The notes: generated by a model not told the origin, from the sequence alone. Counted from the stretch's first letter, positions 52,848 to 61,723 are shown. The stretch: 64,000 bases of DNA from Clostridiales bacterium 38-18 (GCA_001897605.1 MKTL01000006.1:363132-427131); one strand, 5' to 3'. Numbers and translations are program-made.

Positions 52848-54062
52848 TTATGAGCTAGTCTCATCATCACGGTCAGATTTAGTTGGTACTAAATTGTCAT
52901 TTTGATCACCGGCTTCAAACTCATCCAAAAGCTCATATTGTGAGATAACATCACGTTTCGCATTTTTACGATGAGCAGAATACAGCTGTGTAGTTGTGAC
53001 GTTATCATGATCAAGAAGATTCTGTACGTCATAGATTGAGAAACCAAACTGGATCAGAGTTGAAGCTGCTGTCGCGCGAAGTTTATGTGGACTGTAGCCT
53101 TTATCACGAGAAGTCTGCATCGCAATTGAGGTATATTTCTTAACAAGTTCTCTTATAGCTCTAATCGTCATCCTAGTGCCTTGTAGGGATACAAAGAGGG
53201 GATCCTCCTCAATAGATGGTTCTATTCGCTCAATATGAATATATTCATTTAATACAGTGAGAGCAGATTTGTTTAGTGGCATTAAGACCTCCTTGCCACG
53301 TTTTCTATATATTTTAAATTCTTGTCGAGTATAATTAAAGGAACTCAAATTAAGCTGTTGAATTTCACTCACACGAAGCCCATAGGTTGTAAATAATACA
53401 AGCATGGCTTTATCTCTAAGCTTTGTTTTTTCCCAATATTGTATTTCTTTGGGCGTTAATCCATATCCAGATTCAACTGCATTTAGCATAACTTGTATTT
53501 CTTCAATTTCCAATCTTTTAATTGCATCAGGTTGAGGTTTTGGCAGCTTTATCGGATTAAATCCATCAATAATATTGGTTGACATAAGCTGCTCGCGATA
53601 TAGAAATTTAAATAATACACTCAATGATGATCTTTTTCTAGCTAAGGCGCGATTATGATTTTCCATAATATAGTCAGCGTGCTCAGTTTCTACGATATAT
53701 CGTGTACAATAGTCACCAAGAAAGAGATTGATATCTTTAGCCGATAAGCTATAGAATGATTCAGATGATATGGAATGAGAATTTTTACCATCGCCAAATT
53801 GAAGTTCATTAACCAAATACTTACAAAAGAAAAGAAGATCACTGAGATAAGCCACGCGTGTACTGATAGCAACTGAATTTCTTAAATATAAAAAATAGTC
53901 AGCTAAGAATCGAGGCAACTCAGATTCAAGCTCTCGACATTTTTCAATTTGAATATTTTGTTTGATAACGATGTTATCGGGTTTATCAGATTTATTGTGA
54001 ATCTTCAATTGTTTGTTAGCAGCGTTAGTATCACTGGGGGAGCTTATTTTTTTTTTTGCCAT
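52848..54062 (-). CDS. XerC/XerD-like tyrosine recombinase
   Basis: A 404-residue phage-integrase-family recombinase. The SAM-like N-terminal core-binding domain is at about residues 45-165. The catalytic domain has the first arginine in TYGLRVSEIQQLN, the HxxR box in SPHKLRATAAST and the terminal LLDHDNVTTTQLYSAH with the nucleophile tyrosine. An N-terminal extension begins with a lysine run encoded by a homopolymer. A charged C-terminal tail of about 35 residues follows the catalytic tyrosine. No attachment sites or phage genes are near, and it sits beside lexA, a conserved clostridial neighbourhood, so it may be a housekeeping or SOS-linked recombinase. GGAGGTATT precedes ATG 54062. Confidence 0.9.
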   Translation of the reverse strand: MAKKKISSPSDTNAANKQLKIHNKSDKPDNIVIKQNIQIEKCRELESELPRFLADYFLYLRNSVAISTRVAYLSDLLFFCKYLVNELQFGDGKNSHSISSESFYSLSAKDINLFLGDYCTRYIVETEHADYIMENHNRALARKRSSLSVLFKFLYREQLMSTNIIDGFNPIKLPKPQPDAIKRLEIEEIQVMLNAVESGYGLTPKEIQYWEKTKLRDKAMLVLFTTYGLRVSEIQQLNLSSFNYTRQEFKIYRKRGKEVLMPLNKSALTVLNEYIHIERIEPSIEEDPLFVSLQGTRMTIRAIRELVKKYTSIAMQTSRDKGYSPHKLRATAASTLIQFGFSIYDVQNLLDHDNVTTTQLYSAHRKNAKRDVISQYELLDEFEAGDQNDNLVPTKSDRDDETSS

Positions 54063-54087
54063 AATACCTCCGATTTTAACTCTATTA

Positions 54088-54121
54088 AACTATTCCCTAA
54101 ATATACATTTGAGGAATAGTT
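54088..54121 (-). promoter_or_regulatory. Inverted repeat in the recombinase 5' region
   Basis: AACTATTCC (54088-54096) and GGAATAGTT (54113-54121) are perfect 9-bp arms with a 16-bp spacer, about 26 bp upstream of the recombinase start. They would suit a dimeric operator. The rest of the 349-bp gap (54122-54370) is AT-rich without other clear features, apart from a possible -10 TATACT on the minus strand near 54140. Confidence 0.45.
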
Positions 54122-54370
54122 GATACACGAATAGTATAACATATTAAATCAACGTATTCCAGTATTTCCGTAAGACCATGATCGTATTCTTAATTTTATT
54201 TTAACTTCATCTTATGTTTGCTTTGCTTATAAATTTCTATCGCCGTGAGCAGCGTCTATTGAGTTAAATCTACATCGCTTTTTATATATTTTATTCTACA
54301 ACTTTATCAAGTCCAACAGAATCAGAATTCTATAAGGTTTCACTTAACTAAAATCAGTTTTTAAAAATAA

Positions 54371-54396
54371 AAAGCTCAGCAATTTTGCTGAGCTTT
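54371..54396 (-). terminator. Intrinsic terminator after queT
   Basis: AAAGCTCAGCAA (54371-54382) pairs with TTGCTGAGCTTT (54385-54396); on the minus strand it is followed by TTATTTTTA. Confidence 0.85.
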
Positions 54397-54411
54397 AATG
54401 ACGAACTATTA

Positions 54412-54900
54412 TTAAACCCTTTCTTTATCCGAAATGAATTTTCTGACCGGTTTTAAAGCATTTAATAAAATCATACCAAAACCTAAGACAGAAACAACTT
54501 CTCCCATAAAAACACCACCCATAAGAACTAAAAGACCATCTGGAATTCCATAGGCATATTTTAGTACAAAGCCAACCACAACCGTGTTTATCAATATTGG
54601 CGGAATTGGAACAAGCCATTCTTTCTTACTCAACTTGTATGACAAGTAAGCAGCTGCCAAAGTCGCTAGGCTACCAAAAATTGTATCCCAAATAATAGCG
54701 CCTCCTAAAAAGTTTGCCACTAGACATCCTACAAACAATCCTGGTACGGCTGCGCCAGTAAAAAATGGTAGAATTGTCATTGCTTCAGCAACTCTAAATT
54801 GAATTGGCCCAAAGCTACTAAAGCTAAATATCATCACTAAAACCACATAAATGGCAGCAATAACACCAGCCTTAACTACATAATTAACCTTCTTATTCAT
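54412..54900 (-). CDS. queT: QueT-family queuosine precursor transporter (ECF S component)
   Basis: A 162-residue membrane protein with five to six helices, the substrate-binding S component of an ECF transporter for a queuosine precursor (preQ0/preQ1). The PF06177 signature includes FSSFGPIQFRVAEAMTILP, LFVGCLVANFLGGAIIWD and FGSLATLAAAYLSYKL. AGGAGGAATA immediately precedes the ATG. A pseudoknot-plus-terminator leader upstream would link its expression to ligand, consistent with a preQ1 riboswitch. The general ECF AAT module is not in the window. Confidence 0.92.
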   Translation of the reverse strand: MNKKVNYVVKAGVIAAIYVVLVMIFSFSSFGPIQFRVAEAMTILPFFTGAAVPGLFVGCLVANFLGGAIIWDTIFGSLATLAAAYLSYKLSKKEWLVPIPPILINTVVVGFVLKYAYGIPDGLLVLMGGVFMGEVVSVLGFGMILLNALKPVRKFISDKERV

Positions 54901-54950
54901 TATTCCTCCTAGTTTTGTTTAATGACAGGATGGTTGCGAACTGTCATAAT

Positions 54951-55059
54951 AAATTAAAAAGCCCCTTTTCCACATATGAAAAAGGGGCATATTAATTCAT
55001 CGATTCGTTCCAATAAATCTACTCCCCTTGATTTTTTTAGTGGGTTCCAAGGAAACACT
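54951..55059 (-). promoter_or_regulatory. preQ1-I-like riboswitch with transcription terminator upstream of queT
   Basis: On the minus strand the leader reads AGTG TTT CCTTG GAACC CACT, then an A-rich loop, then CAAGG (55059 down to 55026). AGTG/CACT and CCTTG/CAAGG make an H-type pseudoknot with a short U-rich first loop and an A-rich third loop, the architecture of preQ1-I. The next bases, AAGGGG, can pair with the 5' arm of a strong terminator (GCCCCTTTTTC with GGAAAAGGGGC, 54988 to 54961, then T-rich), giving an antiterminator. Ligand binding would hold CAAGG in the pseudoknot and allow termination. The class and ligand are inferred from the downstream queT. Confidence 0.6.
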
Positions 55060-55123
55060 TTTACCTTGCTAATTATAACACAATTTAATAACATGTAAAC
55101 TATGATTGTAGCTATTTTACAAA

Positions 55124-56023
55124 TTATAAATAATTGAATCTTTTAAGTAGTCTTAATGCGTCTAGCGTTAAAATACCAGACCATTCGCGCTTTGCAGTCT
55201 CCCACTCTTCATTATATTGCCCCCACGTCCACGTTGGGGATACATGACCTACAAACGAAATCTTATCTCTTAGAAAGTTTAAATTTGCTCTTAACAGTTC
55301 ATCAGATACCTCGAAAATAGAATCTTCAGTTAATCCTATAAATTTCAGAGGAAAGGGTTTGTACAAATGCCATTCTTCAGGATCCGTAGAGACAAGTAGC
55401 TGATACGAGTGAACTAAGTTAGGCCTTATCATGTCTTGTTCGATGTCTGACAACGTATTGTAGAATTTAATATAACAGAATAAACTGTGTTCTTCTTCTA
55501 TACCATTTTCAACTATATAGTCAATATATTTATCTTTCAGTTGTTGGACATTCAATTTTTCTACATATTCATTATACTTAATCAAATATCCTACGAGTTC
55601 TACAGTTGGATTTATTTGCAATCGACTGTCTAGTTCCTTATAATGCCACCATGGTGCATGCGGAAACAGGTTGACCATTTTACTGGTTCCCTCCCAGCCA
55701 CCAATCGCATCTAAAAAGGTGTCTTCCAAATATCTAACGGCTAGCTTAATTTGATTGATTGCATAAGGATCATTATCAAATGGTGCAAGCATCCCAAGTG
55801 CAACACTTGTAGCCATTGGTGAAGAATATGACATTCTGAAATCAGGCTCGATGCCATTCCCATAGCCACCATCTTTATTTTGATACATCTTAAGTGCTTT
55901 AACAATTTTACTAGAACAAGGCTGTATAAAATAGTGACCAAACAAGACTTTTTCTAAATATCTACCATTGTTCATAATGTAGCTAGATGCAGAATCAATC
56001 GCCATTTGATTAATTTTGTTCAT
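55124..56023 (-). CDS. Hypothetical alpha/alpha-toroid-like protein
   Basis: A 299-residue protein of unknown function. It has the repeat style of prenyltransferase/squalene-cyclase-like alpha/alpha toroids: ALKMYQNKDGGYGNGIEP with GW/WG motifs (IGGWEGTS; VSPTWTWGQYNEEWETAKREW). No metal or nucleotide motif is clear. The ATG at 56023 is chosen because GGAGG lies 5 nt upstream. It is monocistronic between queT and purB. Without a search I cannot say whether it is enzymatic. Confidence 0.7.
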   Translation of the reverse strand: MNKINQMAIDSASSYIMNNGRYLEKVLFGHYFIQPCSSKIVKALKMYQNKDGGYGNGIEPDFRMSYSSPMATSVALGMLAPFDNDPYAINQIKLAVRYLEDTFLDAIGGWEGTSKMVNLFPHAPWWHYKELDSRLQINPTVELVGYLIKYNEYVEKLNVQQLKDKYIDYIVENGIEEEHSLFCYIKFYNTLSDIEQDMIRPNLVHSYQLLVSTDPEEWHLYKPFPLKFIGLTEDSIFEVSDELLRANLNFLRDKISFVGHVSPTWTWGQYNEEWETAKREWSGILTLDALRLLKRFNYL

Positions 56024-56167
56024 AAGCACCTCCGAAAACTAAATTACTATTAATATAACCATTTTTTAATAAAATAAGCATGGTTAATCAATTTTATTAC
56101 CAATATTTTTTTGTTGTCAGTTGTCATACATTTAGTATTACTTAGTATTAAACTAAATTTCAAATTA

Positions 56168-56209
56168 AAACCCAGCTCTGATCAATGTTAATTCATCAAA
56201 GCTGGGTTT
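56168..56209 (-). terminator. Terminator of purB
   Basis: AAACCCAGC (56168-56176) pairs with GCTGGGTTT (56201-56209) over a 24-nt loop; on the minus strand TAATTTG follows. It starts 11 nt after the purB stop. Confidence 0.75.
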
Positions 56210-56219
56210 GCTTTTTTAT

Positions 56220-57650
56220 TTACACTTTAAGATCTACTTCTCTACCTAATACTGAAGCATTTTTTTCTCTTATTGGCATTACTAAAGACTCAATAAATTC
56301 TTCAACTTGTTCTGAGCTTCTACCGATATAGGATTCTGGCTTTAACAAGTCACTTAAATCAGACTCACTTAAATTGAATGCAGGATCGCCAATTATTCTT
56401 TGTAAAAGATCATTTTCTTCACCATGGATCTTAACCTGCATACCAGCTGCCATTGAGTGAACACGAATTAGCTCATGCATTTCTTGTCTGTCTCCACCCT
56501 TTTTAACTGCTTCCATGATAATGTTTTCTGTTGCCATAAATGGAAGCTCAGCCATTACATGCTTATGAATAACCTTCTCATAAACAACCATTCCTGAACA
56601 CACATTATTTGCTATATCAAGACAAGCATCTAAAGCTAAAAATGCTTCAGAAACCGCTAGACGTTTGTTTGCACTATCATCGAGTGTTCTTTCAAACCAT
56701 TGAGTTGCAGCAACAAGCTGTGGACTACTTGTCAATGACATAATATACTTACAAAGCGAAGCAATTCTTTCACTTCTCATAGGATTTCTTTTATATGCCA
56801 TAGCCGAAGAGCCTATCTGTTTTTTCTCAAATGGTTCTTCAAGCTCTTTTAGCGATTGAAGCATTCTAATGTCATTTGTCATTTTATGAAGAGAAAGTGC
56901 GACACCATTGAGTACATTTAATACCTTTGCATCAATTTTTCGAGTATAGGTTTGACCAGTTACAGCGAGTGTATCTACAAAGCCCATTTTATTAGATACC
57001 ATTTTATCAAGTTTTTTAACCTTTTCATGGTCGCCATCAAAAAGACTTAGAAACGAAGCTTGCGTTCCAGTGGTTCCTTTAACACCTCTCATTTTAAACT
57101 GTCCAATTAGTATCTCAAGATCTTCGTAATCCATAACTAGATCCATCAGCCATAGCGTTGCTCTTTTTCCTACAGTTGTTAATTGTGCAGGCTGATAATG
57201 TGTAAACCCTAAGGTAGGAACCGCTTTATATTCTTCTGCAAAGGTTGCAAGTTTATCTATTAAAATTGATAATTTTTCTTTTACTAACCATAGCCCCTCT
57301 CGCATAACGATTAAGTCTGTATTATCACCCACATAAGCACTTGTTGCACCTAAGTGAATAATAGGTTTTGCATTTGGGCACTGCTCACCATACGCATGAA
57401 CATGTGACATAACATCATGTCTAACTTCTTTTTCAATTTCTGCTGCACGTTTAAAATCAATATCATTTATATGTGCTTTTAATTCATCTATTTGTTCCTG
57501 TGTAATATTTAATCCAAGTTCCTTTTCACTTTCAGCAAGCGCAATCCATAGTTTTCGCCAATTTGAGAACTTATTTGCTGGTGAAAATATTTTAAGCATC
57601 GCTTCACTAGAATATCGCTCAATTAATGGATTTTGATACACTTCGTACAT
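56220..57650 (-). CDS. purB: Adenylosuccinate lyase
   Basis: A 476-residue fumarase-superfamily homotetramer acting twice in purine synthesis (SAICAR to AICAR, adenylosuccinate to AMP). The signature SSAMAYKRNPMRSERIASL holds the flexible catalytic loop (about residues 280-300). The earlier histidine regions are HDVMSHVHAYGEQ and LGFTHYQPAQ. The length is normal for the clostridial form. GGGAGGAATTCA precedes ATG 57650. The promoter reads TTGTAA, 18 bp, TATAAT on the minus strand near 57745-57717. It shares a 17-bp stretch with the recA promoter, but no second LexA half-site. Confidence 0.95.
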   Translation of the reverse strand: MYEVYQNPLIERYSSEAMLKIFSPANKFSNWRKLWIALAESEKELGLNITQEQIDELKAHINDIDFKRAAEIEKEVRHDVMSHVHAYGEQCPNAKPIIHLGATSAYVGDNTDLIVMREGLWLVKEKLSILIDKLATFAEEYKAVPTLGFTHYQPAQLTTVGKRATLWLMDLVMDYEDLEILIGQFKMRGVKGTTGTQASFLSLFDGDHEKVKKLDKMVSNKMGFVDTLAVTGQTYTRKIDAKVLNVLNGVALSLHKMTNDIRMLQSLKELEEPFEKKQIGSSAMAYKRNPMRSERIASLCKYIMSLTSSPQLVAATQWFERTLDDSANKRLAVSEAFLALDACLDIANNVCSGMVVYEKVIHKHVMAELPFMATENIIMEAVKKGGDRQEMHELIRVHSMAAGMQVKIHGEENDLLQRIIGDPAFNLSESDLSDLLKPESYIGRSSEQVEEFIESLVMPIREKNASVLGREVDLKV

Positions 57651-57756
57651 TGAATTCCTCCCAATATTTAAAAAATACGAACATTTTCACTGTTTATCAA
57701 TTAATCATACACGTTCTGTTTTATTATAATACAATATCATTTTTTTTACAAACAAA

Positions 57757-57775
57757 AAGAGCCTTATCGGCTCTT
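57757..57775 (-). terminator. Intrinsic terminator after the spoVS pair
   Basis: AAGAGCC (57757-57763), TTATC loop, GGCTCTT (57769-57775); on the minus strand TTTTTGTTTG follows. Confidence 0.85.
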
Positions 57776-57793
57776 CTTTAACTTTATTTAAAA

Positions 57794-58057
57794 TTATGAT
57801 CTTGGTTGAACAATAAGTTTAATTGCAGTACGTTCTTCTCCGTCAATTGTAATATCTGAAAAGGCAGGAATACATACCAAATCAATCCCTGAAGGAGAAA
57901 CAAATCCTCTTGCAATCGCAATCGCTTTAATGGATTGATTGATAGCTCCAGCACCGACCGCTTGAATTTCAGCACTACCATGTTCACGAATTACACCAGC
58001 TAATGCACCTGCTACAGAATTTGGATTAGATTTTGATGAAACTTTTAAGACTTCCAT
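57794..58057 (-). CDS. spoVS: Stage V sporulation protein S, downstream copy
   Basis: An 87-residue Alba-like (SpoVS, PF04232) protein, a sporulation or cell-development factor thought to bind nucleic acid. It is the second of two tandem genes and closely matches its neighbour (NPNSVAGALAG-IREHG-AEIQAVGAGA). The ATG at 58057 has GGAGG 7 nt upstream; the in-frame ATG at 58096 would reach into the other gene. It differs mainly in the middle strands (SPSGIDLVCIPAFSDI) and ends VQPRS. A terminator follows. Confidence 0.9.
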   Translation of the reverse strand: MEVLKVSSKSNPNSVAGALAGVIREHGSAEIQAVGAGAINQSIKAIAIARGFVSPSGIDLVCIPAFSDITIDGEERTAIKLIVQPRS

Positions 58058-58073
58058 TTGAGAACCTCCATTG

Positions 58074-58340
58074 TTATAAAATATGCTTTTGGACAATTAG
58101 TTTAATTGCTGTTCGTTCTTCACCATTTATTTCTACCTCGGTAAAAGCTGGAACAAAAACCAAATCGATCCCACTTGGTGCCACAAATCCTCTTGCAATT
58201 GCAATTGCTTTAATTGCTTGATTTAACGCACCTGCTCCAACCGCTTGAATTTCAGCATGTCCATGTTCTCGGACAATTCCAGCAAGCGCTCCAGCAACTG
58301 AGTTTGGATTTGAATGTGTTGCTACCTTCAATACTTCCAT
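58074..58340 (-). CDS. spoVS: Stage V sporulation protein S, upstream copy
   Basis: An 88-residue SpoVS-family protein, first of a tandem duplicated pair separated by 16 nt. It shares most residues with its neighbour. TAAGGAGGATCGTAAG precedes ATG 58340. Its position between rny and purB near recA is the usual clostridial one, where a single gene is common; the duplication may be lineage-specific. Presence of SpoVS is compatible with sporulation but does not prove it, since non-sporulating bacteria also have it. Confidence 0.92.
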   Translation of the reverse strand: MEVLKVATHSNPNSVAGALAGIVREHGHAEIQAVGAGALNQAIKAIAIARGFVAPSGIDLVFVPAFTEVEINGEERTAIKLIVQKHIL

Positions 58341-58482
58341 TCTTACGATCCTCCTTAGTGCGAACTTAATTAGATAGAAATTATATACCCTTGATTTTTC
58401 ACGTTAAACATATGTAAAAATCCAACCCATTTATTTAAGAAGGATTGATGGTGGTCAAGTTCATTTATACACTATGTTATAT

Positions 58483-58554
58483 ATTAAGCTATACATTAAG
58501 CTATACATTATGATAAATATTATGATAAATATTATGGTAAATATTATGGTAAAT
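58483..58554 (+). repeat. Six tandem copies of a 12-bp unit arranged in three identical pairs
   Basis: ATTAAGCTATAC x2 (58483-58506), ATTATGATAAAT x2 (58507-58530) and ATTATGGTAAAT x2 (58531-58554). A degenerate copy precedes it. It lies in the 266-bp gap between spoVS and rny, next to the rny terminator. The rest of the gap shows only the spoVS ribosome site and AT-rich sequence. Confidence 0.92.
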
Positions 58555-58560
58555 TAAAAA

Positions 58561-58584
58561 GAAGAATTCACGAATGAATTCTTC
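58561..58584 (-). terminator. Intrinsic terminator after rny
   Basis: GAAGAATTCA (58561-58570), CGAA loop, TGAATTCTTC (58575-58584); on the minus strand TTTTTAATTT follows. Confidence 0.85.
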
Positions 58585-58606
58585 TAATTTCCAAGATAGC
58601 TCTATA

Positions 58607-60148
58607 TTATTTTGCATAGTCGGTTACTCTGGACTCACGAATAACATTAACTTTAATTTGTCCAGGATAATCCAAATCAGCTTCAATCTTTTTACTAATC
58701 TCTCTAGCCAATAAGAACATATCGTCATCATTTACCTTATCTGGTAATACAACAACTCTCACTTCTCTACCTGCTTGAATAGCAAAAGATTTTTCAACAC
58801 CATCATAACTATTAGCAATATTTTCTAATGATTCCAATCGTTTGATGTATGTGTCTAAAGTTTCTCTTCTTGCGCCCGGTCTAGCAGCTGATAATGCATC
58901 TGCAGCCGTAACTAAAATTGCTTCAATTGATTCCGGTTCATAATCACCGTGATGTGTACTCATTGCATGAATAACTGCTTTTGATTCACGATACTTTCTT
59001 AAAATTTGCATACCCAATTCGATATGTGTACCTTCTAAGTCATGATCAACCGCTTTACCAATATCATGTAATAAACCAGCACGTTTTGCTACTTTTACAT
59101 CTGCACCAATTTCTGCAGCCATTAACCCAGCAAGATGTGCAACCTCGATAGAATGCTTTAAAACATTTTGTCCATAGCTTGTTCTATACTTCAATCGACC
59201 AACTAACTTGATCAATTCAGGATGTAAATTGTGGATGCCTACTTCAAAAGTAGCGTTCTCACCTTCAGTTTTAATAATCTGCTCGATTTCTTTTTTTGAT
59301 TTCTCAACCATTTCTTCAATACGAGCTGGATGAATTCGACCGTCGATGATAAGTTTTTCTAGTGCCATACGAGCTACTTCTCTTCTTATTGGATCAAAAG
59401 AAGATAAGATAACTGCCTCTGGTGTATCATCAATAATTAAATCAACACCTGTTAATGTTTCAAGGGCTCTGATATTTCTACCTTCACGACCGATGATTCT
59501 ACCTTTCATCTCGTCATTTGGAAGATTGACTAATGAGACTGTGCTCTCAGCCACATATTCAGCAGCACACTTTTGAATTGCATAAGCTAAAATGTCCTTA
59601 GCCTTTTTGTTCGCCTCTTCACGCGCTTTACTTTCAATGTCTTTAATAAGAACAACCGTATCATGCTTAACTTCTTTTTCTACGTCTGATAATAGTTGAT
59701 TTTTAGCATCTTCTATTGTTAACTGAGAAATTCTTTCAAGTTCTTTGATTTGTTGAGCATACAATTCTTCAGCTTCTTGTTCTCTTGTTTCAACAGTTTT
59801 AATCTTTTGTGCAATTTTTTCTTCTTTTGTCTCAAGATTTAAAGCTTTCTTATCGAGTGACTCTTCTTTTTGAAGATTTCTTCTCTCTAATTTTTGTATC
59901 TCAGCACGGCGGTCCTTAGTTTCTCTATCAATTTCTTTTCGAATTTGGAGAGCTTCTTCTTTTGCTTCTAGAACCTTTTCTTTTTTAACAGATTCAGCTG
60001 CTTTAGAAGCTTCGGCAATTATTTCTTTCGCTTTGAACTCAGCACTTAAAATTGCTTTTTCTGCTGTATTTTTACGAACGATATAGCCGATTCCATACAT
60101 AATAGCTCCAATTACTAGAACTACTGGTACAACGATATATACTGGCAC
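58607..60148 (-). CDS. rny: Ribonuclease Y
   Basis: A 513-residue membrane-anchored endoribonuclease that starts mRNA decay. N-terminal transmembrane helix ([18 protein letters not shown]), long coiled coil (about residues 25-200), KH domain (about 205-265, [16 protein letters not shown]) and HD domain ([18 protein letters not shown], about 350-365). The GTG at 60148 is preferred: it follows AAGGGGG at about 11 nt and gives a normal length. The upstream ATG at 60211 would place 21 residues, including an RNA hairpin, in front. It lies between recA and spoVS as usual in Clostridia. Confidence 0.94.
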   Translation of the reverse strand: MPVYIVVPVVLVIGAIMYGIGYIVRKNTAEKAILSAEFKAKEIIAEASKAAESVKKEKVLEAKEEALQIRKEIDRETKDRRAEIQKLERRNLQKEESLDKKALNLETKEEKIAQKIKTVETREQEAEELYAQQIKELERISQLTIEDAKNQLLSDVEKEVKHDTVVLIKDIESKAREEANKKAKDILAYAIQKCAAEYVAESTVSLVNLPNDEMKGRIIGREGRNIRALETLTGVDLIIDDTPEAVILSSFDPIRREVARMALEKLIIDGRIHPARIEEMVEKSKKEIEQIIKTEGENATFEVGIHNLHPELIKLVGRLKYRTSYGQNVLKHSIEVAHLAGLMAAEIGADVKVAKRAGLLHDIGKAVDHDLEGTHIELGMQILRKYRESKAVIHAMSTHHGDYEPESIEAILVTAADALSAARPGARRETLDTYIKRLESLENIANSYDGVEKSFAIQAGREVRVVVLPDKVNDDDMFLLAREISKKIEADLDYPGQIKVNVIRESRVTDYAK

Positions 60149-60179
60149 GTTGTCGTTCACCCCCTTTTGCTTAAATTTT

Positions 60180-60199
60180 AAGACCAGATGACTGGTCTT
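60180..60199 (-). promoter_or_regulatory. Hairpin in the rny 5' leader
   Basis: AAGACCAG (60180-60187), a 4-nt loop, CTGGTCTT (60192-60199) form a perfect 8-bp stem about 20 nt upstream of the rny ribosome site. The remaining leader up to the recA terminator (60200-60439) is AT-rich without other clear signals. A role in mRNA stability is possible. Confidence 0.5.
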
Positions 60200-60439
60200 G
60201 TAGGATTGCATGTTTCAATATACAATCATACAATTAATTTTATAATTTTTCCAGTGTATTGTCAAGTAACACACAGGCTGAAAATACGTCAACACCTACA
60301 TTTCAGCAAATTTATATAGCGATTTTCATTCTATATAAATTAATATTTCATATTAGCTTATACATTGAACCAACAAAACGACTAAGAATCACTTAACAAA
60401 CCTTTATGAGTATATAAAAGGTTAACAGCTTCATAAAAA

Positions 60440-60465
60440 AATACTCACTTTTATAAGTGAGTATT
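60440..60465 (-). terminator. Intrinsic terminator after recA
   Basis: AATACTCACTT (60440-60450), TTAT, AAGTGAGTATT (60455-60465); on the minus strand TTTTTTATG follows. Confidence 0.9.
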
Positions 60466-60587
60466 CTATAATTACAAATATTTTTTCGAAAGTTATATAA
60501 TTCTTCAAAAGTTATGTTAATCGCCGAAGATTATACTATTCGTGATAGGAATAGTTCCGAATTGTTCTTCGTTTATAGGTGCTCTTT

Positions 60588-61604
60588 CTATTCTTCAACG
60601 CTTTTCTTTACAGCACCTGTCAGATTAAAATGAAGACGAACTGCTTTTTCAATTTCAAAACAAGCTTCAGGATTTTGAATTAAATATTCTTTTGCATTTT
60701 CGCGGCCTTGTCCAATTTTATTACCTTCATAACTGTACCAAGAGCCAGATTTTTTTATGATATCCGCATCACAGGCAACATCTAAAATACTGCCTTCCTT
60801 TGAAATTCCCGTTCCATACATAATATCAAACTCTGCTTGCTTAAATGGTGGTGCAACCTTGTTTTTAACAACCTTGACACGCGTTCTGTTACCAATAACA
60901 TCAGAATCCTTTTTAATTGAATCCACTCTTCTGACATCTAAGCGTACAGATGCATAAAACTTGAGTGCGTTACCGCCAGTTGTCGTCTCCGGATTACCAA
61001 ACATTACGCCAATTTTCATACGCAATTGATTGATAAAAATAACCGTACAATTTGATTTATTTATTATTGCCGTCAACTTTCTCAACGCCTGTGACATGAG
61101 GCGCGCTTGAAGACCCATGTGAGAATCACCCATTTCACCAGTGATTTCAGCTTTAGGAACAAGTGCTGCAACTGAGTCGACTACAACGATATCAACAGCC
61201 CCACTTCTAACGAGCGCATCAACTATCTCAAGAGCTTGTTCACCGGTATCAGGTTGTGAAACTATTAATTCTTCAATATTAACACCAATTGCTTTTGCAT
61301 AAACTGGATCAAGTGCATGCTCAGCATCGATAAACGCAGCAGTACCTCCTGCTTTCTGTACTTCTGCAATCATGTGTAAGGTAACTGTTGTTTTACCTGA
61401 AGATTCAGGACCATATATTTCTACGATTCTTCCCTTTGGAATACCGCCGATTCCTAAAGCTATATCTAAATCTATAGAACCTGTAGGTATACTTTCAACA
61501 TTCATTTTAGCAGATTCATCACCGAGCTTCATGATAGAACCTTTTCCGAATTGCTTCTCAATTTGTCCAAGTACACTCTCTAGCGCCTTTTGTCTTTCAC
61601 TCAT
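60588..61604 (-). CDS. recA: Recombinase RecA
   Basis: A 338-residue strand-exchange ATPase and LexA co-protease. Walker A is [15 protein letters not shown] (about residues 61-75) and Walker [13 protein letters not shown]. The monomer interface and the DNA-binding L1/L2 loops are present ([35 protein letters not shown]). The in-frame GTG at 61616 lacks support over the ATG at 61604, which gives the standard N-terminus [10 protein letters not shown]. The promoter has a perfect LexA box. It lies between cinA and rny in the conserved order. Confidence 0.97.
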   Translation of the reverse strand: MSERQKALESVLGQIEKQFGKGSIMKLGDESAKMNVESIPTGSIDLDIALGIGGIPKGRIVEIYGPESSGKTTVTLHMIAEVQKAGGTAAFIDAEHALDPVYAKAIGVNIEELIVSQPDTGEQALEIVDALVRSGAVDIVVVDSVAALVPKAEITGEMGDSHMGLQARLMSQALRKLTAIINKSNCTVIFINQLRMKIGVMFGNPETTTGGNALKFYASVRLDVRRVDSIKKDSDVIGNRTRVKVVKNKVAPPFKQAEFDIMYGTGISKEGSILDVACDADIIKKSGSWYSYEGNKIGQGRENAKEYLIQNPEACFEIEKAVRLHFNLTGAVKKSVEE

Positions 61605-61631
61605 AGTTTCATACACCCGCTTTCATTATTA

Positions 61632-61677
61632 GAACGTTTGTTCTGTTTTATTATAACATATATTTTAATTTATTCAA
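61632..61677 (-). promoter_or_regulatory. SOS promoter of recA with LexA box
   Basis: Minus strand: TTGAAT (61677-61672), a 16-bp spacer and TATAAT (61655-61650). A perfect GAACGTTTGTTC palindrome lies at 61632-61643, just downstream of the -10 box, over the expected start. Confidence 0.85.
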
Positions 61678-61723
61678 ATACTTTGATTCAATTATATAGT
61701 CGAAATGTACGATTGTCAAATTT

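Noticed and set aside
52848-54062. Prophage or integrative element marked by the integrase
   Set aside because: No att duplications, tRNA end or phage genes; flanks are core genes.
54951-55059. preQ1-II (COG4708 type) riboswitch
   Set aside because: The gene family fits, but the compact H-type pseudoknot with an A-rich third loop looks like preQ1-I, and the extra hairpin of preQ1-II is not evident.
57700-57745. LexA control of purB
   Set aside because: The promoter shares a 17-bp stretch with recA including GAAC, but the second half-site GTTC is absent, so no operator can be claimed.
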